In this document: positions 1 to 9,386 of the stretch, piece by piece
Layout of the letters: each line of letters begins with the position of its first letter
How positions within the stretch are numbered: the first letter of the stretch is position 1
The notes under the pieces: generated by a model
Database searches by the model: none
Told to the model about the DNA's origin: nothing
The model's input: the letters and a program-made list of their open reading frames with translations, nothing else
Assembly (NCBI GenBank): GCA_963760435.1
Contig: CAVXDE010000027.1
Location: forward strand, 245,158-309,157
DNA length: 64,000 nucleotides
Reading direction: 5' to 3'
Source of the DNA: JAFAXD01 sp963760435
GTDB taxonomy: Bacteria > Pseudomonadota > Alphaproteobacteria > Rhizobiales > Xanthobacteraceae
Translations under genes and position numbers: made by a program

Positions 1-246
1 TGAATGATAAAAGACGGCCGCAGCCAGCGTTGGTCGCTAGCTGATAATCTCTGGGCGAATGCCGCAAATGGCAAAAAGGCCGCTCATGCGGGCCACAATG
101 GGGAACGGACGTGCCTTCGTCAAGGGCGCGGCGCCTGGCGCCCAATCCGTTGGAGCCATGGGCTACCGTTGAAGCCGCCCCCCATTCCCAGTACTGATTG
201 GCTATGATCGCCGGGATCGGCCAGACCAAAATTAAGAAAACTGAGC

Positions 247-2460
247 GTGCAAAACACATCCCCACACCCGGCCGGGCGCCGGGCAACGAGCGGGCGCGCC
301 GAGCGCCCGCTATGGTGGCTGTTGGGCGCTTCGATCATCCTGCCGCTCATCGTGCTCGCGATCGGGTCAGTCATTTCCTACCGGCAGAACTACATTGAAG
401 CCGAGGACCGGCTCGACCGCACCCTGGCGACAGTCACCGAGCACGCCACGAAGGTGTTCGAGACCTTCGAGATCACCTCGATCTATGTCGACCAGCTCAT
501 CGGTAATGTGAGCAACGAGGAAATCCGGCTCGCCGAGCTGCGCTATCACGAGCGGCTCAAGCGCCTGACGACGACTTTGCCGCAATTGCGCGACGTGTTC
601 GTGATCGACCCGGAGGGACACCCGATCGTGTCCGGCACGATCTACCCGATGAATTACAACATCGATCTCTCGGACCGGGAGTTCTTTCGCTATCTCAAGA
701 CCAACGAGCACACCGACAGTTATCTGACGGCCGTGATCAAATCCCGTGCGGCCGAGCGCAGCCTGTTCGCGATTGCGCGGCGGCGGCAGTTCCGCGGCGA
801 GAAGATGCCGTTCCGCGGCGTCGTCACCACGGCAATTTCACCGGACTATTTCTCCGATTACTATGCCGGCTTGGCGCAAGCGCAGGACTACACGATCGGG
901 CTCGTTCGCCAGGACGGGGCCATCCTCGCCTGGTACCCGGCGCTCCCCGACGACATCACGCAGCTGCCGGCGTCCGGGCCACTGGTTACGGCGATCCACC
1001 AGGGCACCAAACATATGGTGACCGACGTCTCGCCCGGCGACAACGCGCAGCGGATCTTTGCCTTTCGCCGACTGCCGCGCCAGGACGTGGTCGTGCTGGT
1101 GGGTGCGTCGACGGCCGGCATCATGCGCCAATGGTCCGAGGGAATGGCCTACCATCTCATCTTCGGTGTTCCGGCGACGCTTGGCCTCGTAGCGCTGTGC
1201 TGGTTTGCGGTCGTGCAGGCGCGCCGCGAATCTCTCGCCTATGCGCAGCTGCGCGAGGAAACCTCGCTGCGTCAGAGCACCGAGCACGCGCTGCGCCAGG
1301 CGCAGAAGATGGAAGCAGTCGGCCGGCTCACCGGCGGTATCGCGCACGACTTCAACAATCTGCTGACCGCGATCATCGGCAACACCGACCTCGCGCTGCG
1401 CCGGTTTGCGGCCAGCGATCCGCGCGTGGAACGCTCCATGAGCGCGGCCAAGGAAGCCGCTCAACGCGCAGCGGCGCTGATCTCGCGATTGCTCGCGTTC
1501 TCACGCCAGCAGCCACATGAGGTCAAGCTCACCGATGTCAACCGGTTGGTGCGCGACATGTCCGAGTTGCTGAGCAGCACGCTGGGCGAGTCGGTGACGA
1601 TCGAGACGGTGCTCGGCGCCGGCCTGTGGCGCGTTGCGCTCGATCCCAACGAGCTGGAATCGGCGCTGCTCAACCTCGCGGTGAATGCGCGCGACGCCAT
1701 GGCGAACGGCGGGCGCCTCACCATCGAAACGTCCAACGCCTATCTCGACGAAGATTATGTGACCAAGGAAGGCGCCGAGATCCCGCCGGGCCAGTATGTG
1801 CTGGTCGCGGTCTCTGACACGGGCGCAGGCATGAGCCGCGAAGTGGCCGAGCAGGCGTTCGAGCCGTTCTTCACCACCAAACCGAAGGAAATCGGCACCG
1901 GGCTCGGCTTGAGCATGGTCTATGGCTTCGCCAAACAATCAGGCGGTCACGTCAAGATCTACAGCGAGGTCGGGCAGGGCACGACGGTCAAGATGTACTT
2001 CCCGCGCGTCATCGAACCGCGCGAGACCGTCCCGACGCCCGCGGCCAACGCCAAAGCGGAGCCGGCGCCGCGCGCCGGGACGCAGGAAACGATCCTGCTG
2101 GTCGAAGACGACGACACCGTCAATCGCTTCGCCCTCGAAGTGCTGCAGGATCTCGGCTACACGGTGCTCACGGCGACCGATGCGCCCCAGGCGCTGTCGC
2201 TACTCGACAATCACGAGATCGACCTTCTGTTCACCGACGTGGTGCTGCCGGGCGGCATGAACGGCCGCAATCTGGCGGAGGTTGCGGTCAAGAAAAAACC
2301 GGACATCAAGGTGCTGTTTGCGACCGGCTACACCCGCAACGCCATCATTCATCACGGCCGCCTCGACCCCGATGTCGAAGTACTGATGAAGCCCTATACC
2401 TATGACGTGCTGGCGCGAAAAATCCGCGCCGTGCTCGACAACGTCCGCACCGCGCCGTAA
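247..2460 (+). CDS. Membrane-bound hybrid sensor histidine kinase with C-terminal receiver domain
   Basis: The 737-residue protein has an N-terminal membrane segment (about residues 21-44), a periplasmic sensor region of Cache/dCache type (about 45-295) and a second membrane segment (about 301-325). A HisKA domain follows, with the phospho-acceptor His at residue 367 in GGIAHDFNNLL. Next come a HATPase domain (N box in LNLAVNARDAM, G boxes in DTGAGM and GTGLGLSM) and a receiver domain (about 615-732) with the phosphorylatable Asp in LLFTDVVLPGG. A kinase carrying its own receiver probably signals within one protein or to a separate partner. No regulator gene is adjacent. The start is GTG, and no clear ATG or strong ribosome site is visible upstream. 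The ligand is unknown. Confidence 0.9.
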   Translation: MQNTSPHPAGRRATSGRAERPLWWLLGASIILPLIVLAIGSVISYRQNYIEAEDRLDRTLATVTEHATKVFETFEITSIYVDQLIGNVSNEEIRLAELRYHERLKRLTTTLPQLRDVFVIDPEGHPIVSGTIYPMNYNIDLSDREFFRYLKTNEHTDSYLTAVIKSRAAERSLFAIARRRQFRGEKMPFRGVVTTAISPDYFSDYYAGLAQAQDYTIGLVRQDGAILAWYPALPDDITQLPASGPLVTAIHQGTKHMVTDVSPGDNAQRIFAFRRLPRQDVVVLVGASTAGIMRQWSEGMAYHLIFGVPATLGLVALCWFAVVQARRESLAYAQLREETSLRQSTEHALRQAQKMEAVGRLTGGIAHDFNNLLTAIIGNTDLALRRFAASDPRVERSMSAAKEAAQRAAALISRLLAFSRQQPHEVKLTDVNRLVRDMSELLSSTLGESVTIETVLGAGLWRVALDPNELESALLNLAVNARDAMANGGRLTIETSNAYLDEDYVTKEGAEIPPGQYVLVAVSDTGAGMSREVAEQAFEPFFTTKPKEIGTGLGLSMVYGFAKQSGGHVKIYSEVGQGTTVKMYFPRVIEPRETVPTPAANAKAEPAPRAGTQETILLVEDDDTVNRFALEVLQDLGYTVLTATDAPQALSLLDNHEIDLLFTDVVLPGGMNGRNLAEVAVKKKPDIKVLFATGYTRNAIIHHGRLDPDVEVLMKPYTYDVLARKIRAVLDNVRTAP

Positions 2461-2492
2461 AGCATCGCCATCGCATTGGGTGAGGAAACGTC

Positions 2493-3128
2493 GTGAAGCT
2501 CTATTCGTATTTCCGCTCGTCGGCCGCCTATCGGGCCCGCATCGCGCTCGCGCTCAAAGGTCTCTCCTACGAGACCATTTCAATCCATCTGACCAAAGAT
2601 GGCGGGCATCAGTACGCGGCGGCCTACCGTGCGATCAATCCGCAGATGCGGGTTCCAGCGCTCGCGCTCAACAACGGCGACGTGTTGCTGCAATCGCTCG
2701 CGATCATGGAATATCTGGACGAGACACATCCGCACCCACCATTCTTGCCCGCCGACCCCGTCGCGCGCGCGCACGTGCGCGCGGTCGCGCAGATCATCGC
2801 CTGCGATATCCACCCGCTCAACAACACGGGACCGCTCAACTATCTGCGCCGTAATTTCAATGCAGATGAAGCCGCGATCAACGCCTGGTACAAGAATTGG
2901 GTGGTGGCAGGCTTCGACGCAATTGAAGCGCTGATCAAACCCGGTCCCTACGCCTTCGGCAGCGAGGTCGGCCTCGCCGATATCTGTTTGGTGCCGCAGG
3001 TCTTCAACGCACGCCGCTTCAAGGTTTCGCTCGAGCCCTACCCCAAGATCGTCGCAGTCGACGCCGCCTGCGCCAAGCTGGAGGCCTTTGAGAAGGCTCG
3101 CCCCGAGAATGCGCCGGACGCCGAGTAA
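2493..3128 (+). CDS. maiA: Maleylacetoacetate isomerase (zeta-class glutathione S-transferase)
   Basis: Zeta-class GST of 211 residues, the usual family length. It isomerises maleylacetoacetate to fumarylacetoacetate with glutathione, the penultimate step of tyrosine/homogentisate catabolism. Near the N-terminus the protein has the glutathione-site motif SSAAYR, equivalent to the SSCSxR motif of many family members. This is followed by the thioredoxin-fold NPQMRVPAL region and QSLAIMEYLDE. The C-terminal helical domain contains the typical DIHPLNNTG. The start is GTG, preceded by a GAGGAAAC ribosome site. The gene lies 32 bp after the kinase and 9 bp before the EamA transporter. No homogentisate pathway genes are nearby, so the assignment rests on the protein alone. 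Confidence 0.88.
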   Translation: MKLYSYFRSSAAYRARIALALKGLSYETISIHLTKDGGHQYAAAYRAINPQMRVPALALNNGDVLLQSLAIMEYLDETHPHPPFLPADPVARAHVRAVAQIIACDIHPLNNTGPLNYLRRNFNADEAAINAWYKNWVVAGFDAIEALIKPGPYAFGSEVGLADICLVPQVFNARRFKVSLEPYPKIVAVDAACAKLEAFEKARPENAPDAE

Positions 3129-3137
3129 GCAGCGCAC

Positions 3138-4043
3138 GTGAATCTGCGCCAACTCGCTCGCGTTGTATTATGGATGAGCGGCGCCCTGCTCTCGTTCTCG
3201 GCGCTGGCCCTCGGCGTTCGCAAGCTCGGCGCGAGCTTCACGACCTTTGAGATCCTGGCGTGGCGCACGGGCTGCGGCCTCATCATCATGCTCGCCATCG
3301 GCGCCGCGCAGCCGCGGCTGTTCCGCGGCTTTTCGTTACGTCACGTGCGGCTGCACGCGTTGCGCAACGGCACGCACCTTGTGGCCCAGTACATGTGGAC
3401 GTTGGCGATCGCGCTGTTGCCGCTGGCGACCGTGTTTGCGCTGGAGTTCACGACGCCGGCCTGGACCACATTGCTCGCCGTGCTGTTCCTGGGCGAGCGC
3501 GTAACCGCTGGGCGCTTGACGGCGCTCGTCTGTGGTCTTGCTGGCGTGCTGGTCATCGTACGGCCGGGATTGGCCACGTTCCAACCGGCAGCGCTGCTCG
3601 TCCTCGCGGCCGCGTTCGGTTACGGGGTGACCTACACCACGACCAAGAAACTGACGGTGACCGACAGCACGTTCGCCATCATCCTGTGGATGAACATCAT
3701 GCAGTTCCCGATCGCCTACGCGGCGAGCGACCCGCTGTTCTGGCTGCAAATCGGCGGTGGCAACTTGGTGGCCGCACTGGCGGTCGGAATTGCCGGGCTC
3801 TCGTCGCATTATTGCCTGACCAAGGCGCTCAATGCCGGGGACGCGAGCCTCGTCATCCCGTTCGATTTCCTGCGGCTGCCGCTGATCGCGCTTCTGGCCT
3901 GGATCATCTACGGCGAGCCGCTCGACCCGGTTGTGCTCGCCGGCGGCGCGCTCATCTTCGGCGGCGTACTCTGGAACCTGCGCAGCGAAACGCGACAGCG
4001 GCCTAAGCTCTCCGCCGCGGCACCGGCCGAGATCTCCAAATAG
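3138..4043 (+). CDS. EamA/DMT-family transporter
   Basis: Integral membrane protein of 301 residues with about ten hydrophobic helices arranged as two EamA repeats, typical of drug/metabolite transporter family permeases. Characteristic signatures are the PLATVFALEFTTPAWTTLLA stretch closing the first repeat and the GEPLDPVVLAGGALIFGGV stretch closing the second. Such proteins export metabolites or amino acids, or import nucleotide-like compounds, and the substrate cannot be read from sequence. It starts with GTG 9 bp after maiA, suggesting co-transcription. Its stop codon is immediately followed by the convergent binding-protein gene. Confidence 0.85.
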   Translation: MNLRQLARVVLWMSGALLSFSALALGVRKLGASFTTFEILAWRTGCGLIIMLAIGAAQPRLFRGFSLRHVRLHALRNGTHLVAQYMWTLAIALLPLATVFALEFTTPAWTTLLAVLFLGERVTAGRLTALVCGLAGVLVIVRPGLATFQPAALLVLAAAFGYGVTYTTTKKLTVTDSTFAIILWMNIMQFPIAYAASDPLFWLQIGGGNLVAALAVGIAGLSSHYCLTKALNAGDASLVIPFDFLRLPLIALLAWIIYGEPLDPVVLAGGALIFGGVLWNLRSETRQRPKLSAAAPAEISK

Positions 4044-5009
4044 TCATTGCTTCGCAATGCCGGCGCGCGCGATCACCTCGGCCCATTTCTTGATGTCGGC
4101 GCGCATCTGTGCGTCGAGCTCGTCCGGCGTGCTAGGCCTGGAATCGATCCCGAGATCTAGCAGCTTGCGCTTCACCTCCGGGTCGGCAAGCGCGGTTCGC
4201 AGTCCGCCATTGAGTGTTTCAACCACATTCCCCGGCACGTCCGTAGGCGCATAGAACGCATTCCACGAGGTCACGTTGAAGCCCGCCACCCCAGCCTCCT
4301 GCACGGTCGGAACATCCGGAAGCGCCGGCGAACGCTTCGTCGCGCTCCAGGCAATGGCGCGCGTGCTGCCGTCGGAGAGTCCCGGTTTCAAGCCGGCATA
4401 GAAATCGATCACCATCTGAATATCGTCGCGTAGCAGTGCGATTACGGCTTCCGGCGTTGTGCGGAATGGCACGATGACGAAATCGACGCCGGCCGTGCTC
4501 TTGAACAATTCCGCCGTTAGGTTCTGCGTGCTGCCGCGGGCGACGGTACCGACGTTGAGCGTCCCAGGTTTCTCCCGCGCGGCTTTCAGGAAGTCCTGCA
4601 GATTGCGATATGGTGCCTTTGCATTGGTGATGAACAGGCAATCGAAGTAGCCCATGGTCGAGATCGGAATGAAATCCTTGAGCGGATCAAACGGCAAGTT
4701 GAACAGGGACGCGCTGATCGCCGTCCCGTTCGTAAATAACGCCAAGGTGTAGCCATCGCGTGGAGCCGATAACACCGAGCGCCCCGCCGCGATGCCGCCA
4801 GCACCAGGCTGGTTGTCGATGACGAAGCGTTGACCGAGTTGCTCGCCGAGCTTCTCCGCAACGATGCGCGAGGAGATATCCGCCACGCCGCCCGCCCCGA
4901 ACGGCACCACGAGCCGAATCGGTCGGCTTGGATAGGTCTCGGCGGCGAGTGCGGGAGCCCCAAGCACGATCAGTGCAGTGATTGACAGGCTTCTTAGCGC
5001 TAAGCGCAT
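4044..5009 (-). CDS. Bug-family tripartite tricarboxylate transporter substrate-binding protein
   Basis: Periplasmic binding protein of the Bug (TctC-like) family. It has a cleavable signal peptide (RLALRSLSITALIVLGAPALAA), the family opening YPSRPIRLVVPFGAGG, and later the typical GSTRAIAWSATKRSPALPDVPT region. The ATG at 5009 is preferred over the upstream in-frame ATG at 5057 because it begins the signal peptide and follows a GGGGA ribosome site. No TctA or TctB membrane subunits are adjacent, so this is an orphan binding protein, common in this bacterial group. The ligand, typically a carboxylate or aromatic acid, is unknown. It is the first of two Bug proteins in the window. Confidence 0.88.
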   Translation of the reverse strand: MRLALRSLSITALIVLGAPALAAETYPSRPIRLVVPFGAGGVADISSRIVAEKLGEQLGQRFVIDNQPGAGGIAAGRSVLSAPRDGYTLALFTNGTAISASLFNLPFDPLKDFIPISTMGYFDCLFITNAKAPYRNLQDFLKAAREKPGTLNVGTVARGSTQNLTAELFKSTAGVDFVIVPFRTTPEAVIALLRDDIQMVIDFYAGLKPGLSDGSTRAIAWSATKRSPALPDVPTVQEAGVAGFNVTSWNAFYAPTDVPGNVVETLNGGLRTALADPEVKRKLLDLGIDSRPSTPDELDAQMRADIKKWAEVIARAGIAKQ

Positions 5010-5053
5010 GTCGTTTCGTCCCCGGTTGTTGTAGATACAATTGTTGACGAGAT

Positions 5054-6778
5054 TCAAAAATCGATGGCTTCGCTGCGCGCGGCGCCCTTGACGGGCGCCG
5101 GATCGACCTTCGGCATGATGGCGCCGTTGTCGCGGAAGCGGTTGGTGATCGGATAGCGGCGGTCGCGGCCGAAGTTGCGCAGCGTGATCTTCACGCCGGG
5201 CGCGGCTTGGCGGCGTTTGTATTCCGCGAGCGCCAGCATGCGCTCGATACGCAGCACCAGATCGCGCTCGAACCCTTCGGCGATGATGCTCGCCACGGGC
5301 TCCTCGCGTTCGACCAGGCGCTCAAGGACAGCATCAAGTAGATCATACGGCGGCAGCGAATCCTGGTCGGTCTGGTTCTCGCGCAGTTCCGCGGTCGGCG
5401 CGCGCGTGAGAATGCTCTCAGGGGTGACCACACCGTCGGGCCCCAGCGCCCAGGCCGGCTTCCAGCCATTGCGCAGCCGCGCGAGCCGGTAGACCTCCGT
5501 CTTGTACAGATCCTTGATCGGGTTGAAGCCCCCGTTCATGTCGCCATAGAGCGTTGCGTAGCCGACCGACATCTCCGATTTGTTGCCGGTCGTCACCACC
5601 ATGGCGCCGAACTTGTTGGAGATCGCCATCAGGATGGTGCCGCGCGCGCGCGATTGCAGGTTTTCCTCAGTCACGTCGCGCGACAGGCCGGTGAACGTGG
5701 ACGCGAGCGCCGCCTCTAATCCTTCGACTGCGGGCGCAATCGGCACGACGTCGTACGCAACGCCGAGCGCACGGGCGACTTGCGCCGCATCATCGATGGA
5801 GACCTGGGCCGTGTACCGGTATGGCAGCATCACGGCGCGCACGCGATGCGCACCCAAGGCATCCACGGCGATCGCCGCGCACAGCGCCGAATCGATCCCT
5901 CCCGACAGACCAAACACAACGCCGGCGAATCCATTCTTCTCCACATAGTCGCGCAGGCCGAGCACGCAGGCGCTATAGTCCGCCTTCTCCCCCTCTTCGA
6001 TCGGGGCGAGTGCCCCTTCGCAGCGCCACCCTTCGGCGGTACGCACCCAGTTTGTGAGCGCGACCTCTTCCCGGAACGCCGGTAACTGCGCGGCGAGCGC
6101 GCCGTCGGCATTGAGCGCAAATGACGCGCCCTCGAACACCAGTTCGTCCTGGCCGCCGACCTGATTGACATACAGGAGTGGCAGCCGCGCCTCGACCACG
6201 CGCGCCACCGCAACATTGAGGCGTTCGTTAACGACGCCACGCCGATACGGCGAGCCGTTGGGTACCAGGAGGATCTCGCCGCCTGTTTCGGCAATGCATT
6301 CGACCGGCTCCGGACCCCAAATGTCCTCGCAAATCGGAATGCCGATGCGCACGCCCCGGAAGTTCACCGGCCCTGGCATCGGGCCGGGGGCGAACACGCG
6401 CTTCTCATCGAACACACCGTAGTTCGGCAGATCGACCTTGAAGCGCAATCCCGCGACCTGTCCGCCGTCGAGCAGCGCCACCGCGTTGTAGAGCTTGCCG
6501 TCCTCGACCCACGGCGTGCCGATCAGCAGGGCCGGCCCATCCGCCGTCTCCCGCGCCAGCTCCTGCACCGCGACGCGGCAGGCCTCCTGAAACGCCGGCT
6601 TGAGCACCAGGTCCTCGGGGGGATAGCCGGCGATGAACAGCTCGGGAAAGATCACGAGGTCGGCGCCGGCCGCTGCCTGTGCGGCCCGGCGCGCCTTTTC
6701 GGTATTGCCGGGGACATCGCCGACGGTCGGATTGAGCTGCGCAACCGCGATGGTCAGCCGGTCAAGCGGGTGGTTCAT
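5054..6778 (-). CDS. nadE: Glutamine-dependent NAD+ synthetase
   Basis: Makes NAD+ from deamido-NAD+ and ATP, using ammonia from glutamine. The 574-residue protein has an N-terminal nitrilase-type amidase domain with catalytic Glu46, Lys114 and Cys150 (PICEDIWG). A C-terminal NAD synthetase domain follows, with the PP-loop SGGIDSA at residues 292-298 and NKSEMSVGYATLYGDM. The length and domain order match the two-domain bacterial form. The gene lies on the minus strand, between the DAHP synthase gene and the Bug protein gene. It shows no frameshift or unusual feature. Confidence 0.95.
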   Translation of the reverse strand: MNHPLDRLTIAVAQLNPTVGDVPGNTEKARRAAQAAAGADLVIFPELFIAGYPPEDLVLKPAFQEACRVAVQELARETADGPALLIGTPWVEDGKLYNAVALLDGGQVAGLRFKVDLPNYGVFDEKRVFAPGPMPGPVNFRGVRIGIPICEDIWGPEPVECIAETGGEILLVPNGSPYRRGVVNERLNVAVARVVEARLPLLYVNQVGGQDELVFEGASFALNADGALAAQLPAFREEVALTNWVRTAEGWRCEGALAPIEEGEKADYSACVLGLRDYVEKNGFAGVVFGLSGGIDSALCAAIAVDALGAHRVRAVMLPYRYTAQVSIDDAAQVARALGVAYDVVPIAPAVEGLEAALASTFTGLSRDVTEENLQSRARGTILMAISNKFGAMVVTTGNKSEMSVGYATLYGDMNGGFNPIKDLYKTEVYRLARLRNGWKPAWALGPDGVVTPESILTRAPTAELRENQTDQDSLPPYDLLDAVLERLVEREEPVASIIAEGFERDLVLRIERMLALAEYKRRQAAPGVKITLRNFGRDRRYPITNRFRDNGAIMPKVDPAPVKGAARSEAIDF

Positions 6779-6837
6779 GTCACGTCTTTAAAGTAAGACT
6801 TGAACTTCCAGAACCGCCCGTAACCCATTTAGAAACC

Positions 6838-8223
6838 TCACAAACCTCCGACTGCCGCCAGCGGCTGCACCGCTGCGCGTTCATGCTTGAGCAAGTCGGC
6901 GAGCAGGAACGCGAGGTCGATCGACTGTTCCGCGTTGAGGCGCGGATCGCAGACCGTGTGATAGCGGTCGTTGAGATCTTCATCAGTGATCGCGCGGGCG
7001 CCGCCCGTGCATTCGGTGACGTTCTTGCCGGTCATCTCGAGATGCACCCCGCCCGCGTAGGTGCCCTCCGCGGCGTGCACGGAGAAGAACGTCTTGACCT
7101 CCTGCAGGATGCGATCGAACGGCCGCGTCTTGTAGCCGCTCGCCGCCGTGATGGTGTTGCCGTGCATGGGATCGCACGACCAGACCACGACCTTGCCCTC
7201 GCGCTCCACGGCACGCACCAGCCCGGGCAAAAACTCGGCCGCCTTGTCGGCCCCGACCCGGCAGATCAGGGTCAGGCGGCCCGGCTCGTTGTCGGGATTG
7301 AGGATATCGATCAGTCGCAACAAATCGTCGGTCTTGAGCGACGGCCCGCACTTGAGCCCGAGCGGATTCCTGATGCCGCGGCAGAATTCCACGTGCGCAT
7401 GGTCGGCCTGCCGGGTGCGGTCGCCGATCCAGACCATGTGGCCGGAGGTGGCGTACCAGTTGCCCGGCTCGGTCGAATCTTCGCGTGTGAGCGCCTGCTC
7501 GAAGCCGAGCAGCAGCGCCTCGTGACTGGTGTAGAAATCGGTCGTGCGCAGCTCCGGATGGCTCTCCAGGTCGAGGCCGCAGGCCTCCATGAAGCCCAGC
7601 GCCTGGGAGATGTGGTCGGCGAGCTCGGCGTAGCGGCGCGACTGCGGGCTATCCTTGACGAAGCCCAGCATCCAGGTGTGCACGCTTTTGAGGTTGGCGT
7701 ATCCGCCGTGGGCGAACGCGCGCAGCAGGTTGAGCGTCGCGGCCGATTGCCTATAGGCCTCAACCTGGCGGCGGGGGTCCGGCGTGCGCGCCTCCGGCGT
7801 GAAGGCGAAGTCGTTGATGATGTCGCCGCGGTAGCTCGGCAGCTCGATCGCGCCGCGCTTTTCAGTCGGGGCCGATCGCGGCTTGGCGAACTGGCCGGCA
7901 ATGCGTCCGACCTTCACCACCGGTGAGGCCGCCGCATAGGTCATCACCACCGCCATCTGCAGAAACACGCGGAAGAAATCGCGGATATTGTTGGCGCCAT
8001 GCTCGGCGAAGCTCTCGGCGCAATCGCCACCCTGCAACAGGAAAGCCTCCCCTGCCGCGACGCGCGCCAGGGCCTTCTTCAGGGCGCGCGCCTCGCCTGC
8101 AAACACCAGCGGCGGAAAGGTCGCAAGTTGAGCTTCAACATCGGCCAAGGCTTGCCGGTCCGGATAATCCGGCACCTGCACGATCGGCTTGTTGCGCCAA
8201 CTATCGGGCGTCCAGCGCTGCAT
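6838..8223 (-). CDS. Class II 3-deoxy-7-phosphoheptulonate (DAHP) synthase
   Basis: First enzyme of the shikimate pathway. It condenses phosphoenolpyruvate and erythrose 4-phosphate to DAHP. The 461-residue protein is of the plant-like class II type, shown by the opening WTPDSWRNKPIVQVPDYP, the metal-site motif GGDCAESFAEH, SVHTWMLGFV, CDPMHGNT and HLEMTGKNVTECTGG. The length is typical for the family. Class II enzymes are common in alphaproteobacteria, usually under the symbols aroG or aroF. The start ATG at 8223 lies close to the start of the divergent broken hydrolase at about 8343. nadE follows 59 bp downstream on the same strand. Confidence 0.93.
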   Translation of the reverse strand: MQRWTPDSWRNKPIVQVPDYPDRQALADVEAQLATFPPLVFAGEARALKKALARVAAGEAFLLQGGDCAESFAEHGANNIRDFFRVFLQMAVVMTYAAASPVVKVGRIAGQFAKPRSAPTEKRGAIELPSYRGDIINDFAFTPEARTPDPRRQVEAYRQSAATLNLLRAFAHGGYANLKSVHTWMLGFVKDSPQSRRYAELADHISQALGFMEACGLDLESHPELRTTDFYTSHEALLLGFEQALTREDSTEPGNWYATSGHMVWIGDRTRQADHAHVEFCRGIRNPLGLKCGPSLKTDDLLRLIDILNPDNEPGRLTLICRVGADKAAEFLPGLVRAVEREGKVVVWSCDPMHGNTITAASGYKTRPFDRILQEVKTFFSVHAAEGTYAGGVHLEMTGKNVTECTGGARAITDEDLNDRYHTVCDPRLNAEQSIDLAFLLADLLKHERAAVQPLAAVGGL

Positions 8224-8342
8224 GATGCATACTCCGGTTGAACGGATGCGAGGCCCACAGTAGCCCGGATGGCGCCGAGCGCAATCCGGGGAAGAGGACG
8301 TTCAGCGATTATAAGGGCTTATGGGCGGAATGGCACAGATCA

Positions 8343-9209
8343 ACGGATATCAGCTTCGCGGCCCGCGACGGCTATCCGACTGGCCGCCACCGAGTTCGTG
8401 CCGGACGGCACCGTTACATACCGTCGTCGTGATCAATTCGGCGACCGCGGTGCCACGACGCATCTATCGCGGATTTGCGACCCACTTGGCGGAGCGCGGG
8501 TTTGCGGTACTGACCTACGACTACCGCGGGCGTGGCCGGCTCGCGGCCAAAGTCCCTGGTCGGGTTTCCAGCGCGGATGCGCGATTGGGCGGCGCTCGAT
8601 ATCACCGCCGCACTGGAGCACGCGCGCACCCGCTGGCCGGACCTGCAGCTCGGCGCCGTCGGTCACTCCTTCGGCGGCCAGGCGATCGGGCTCGTACCGA
8701 ACAACGACCTGATCTCCCGCACGCTCATGATCGCCGCCCAGGCCGGCTACTGGCGGCTGTTCCGCCCGCCCGAGAACTATCGCGTGCTGGCGATGCTGAA
8801 CGCCGGTCGGCTGGTAGCGCATGCTTTCGGCTACACGCCAGGCTGGACCGGGATCGGCGAGGACCTGCCCAAGGGCGTGTTCCTGGAGTGGACCAGGTGG
8901 GTGATGAGCCCGCGCTACTTCATCGATGACCCGACACTTCCCGAGCTTGTGAACTTCCCGCGCTATCGTGGCGCATTACGGGCGATCGGGATCGACGACG
9001 ATCCTTGGGCAACGCCGCCGGCGATCGATCTTCTGCTCTCGGCCTTCACCGGCACGCGGCCGGAGCGGATCCAGATCGATCCGCGCAAGCTCGGCAGCGG
9101 CCCGATCGGCCATTTCGGCTTCTTCCGCCCACACCATCGCGACACGCTTTGGCGTGAGGCCGCTGATTGGTTGGGTGAAGGATTGCGATCAGAGCCACGC
9201 GACAAATGA
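8343..9209 (+). pseudogene. Alpha/beta hydrolase, broken by three frameshifts
   Basis: The reading frame of one alpha/beta hydrolase is spread over three frames. ISFAARDGY is in the first. LAATEFVPDG begins near 8378 in the second. HTVVVINSATAVPRRIYRGF begins near 8415 in the third. GSRPKSLVGF to the end is back in the first frame after about 8535. The last break is explained by one extra C in a CGTGGCCGGC context. The C-terminal part keeps the nucleophile elbow GHSFGG and runs about 225 residues. Joined, the pieces give a protein of about 288 residues, resembling the CocE/lysophospholipase-type hydrolases (RIYRGFA, LTYDYRG) of this group. It is either a genuine pseudogene or a victim of sequencing indels. 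The substrate is unknown. Confidence 0.8.
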
Positions 9210-9231
9210 AAACCCAAGCAACAAATAGAAG

Positions 9232-9361
9232 CCCTCATCCTGAGGAGCACGCGAGCGTAAGCTCGCGTGCCTCTCGAAGGATGGCCACATGAGAGGCCGT
9301 CGCCTTTGGCCATCCTTCGAGACGCTTTTGATCCTCACGGATCAAAGCCCTCAAGATGAGG
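9232..9361. repeat. Composite palindromic intergenic repeat
   Basis: Nested inverted repeats fill the gap between the broken hydrolase and livF. One hairpin spans 9247-9270 (ten-base arms GCACGCGAGC/GCTCGCGTGC). A 15-base inverted repeat pairs 9273-9287 with 9307-9321 (CTCGAAGGATGGCCA). A third hairpin spans 9327-9346 (TTTGATCC/GGATCAAA). The outer CCTCATCCTGAGG is related to the repeat at 22932-22987. Such elements are frequent in Bradyrhizobium and Rhodopseudomonas intergenic DNA. Here it may also end transcription of the two convergent units. Confidence 0.75.
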
Positions 9362-9386
9362 TCCCACGAGCACCGCTAAGTCCGTT

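Noticed and set aside
6883..7926. 347-residue plus-strand frame opposite DAHP synthase
   Set aside because: Antisense shadow of a conserved enzyme.
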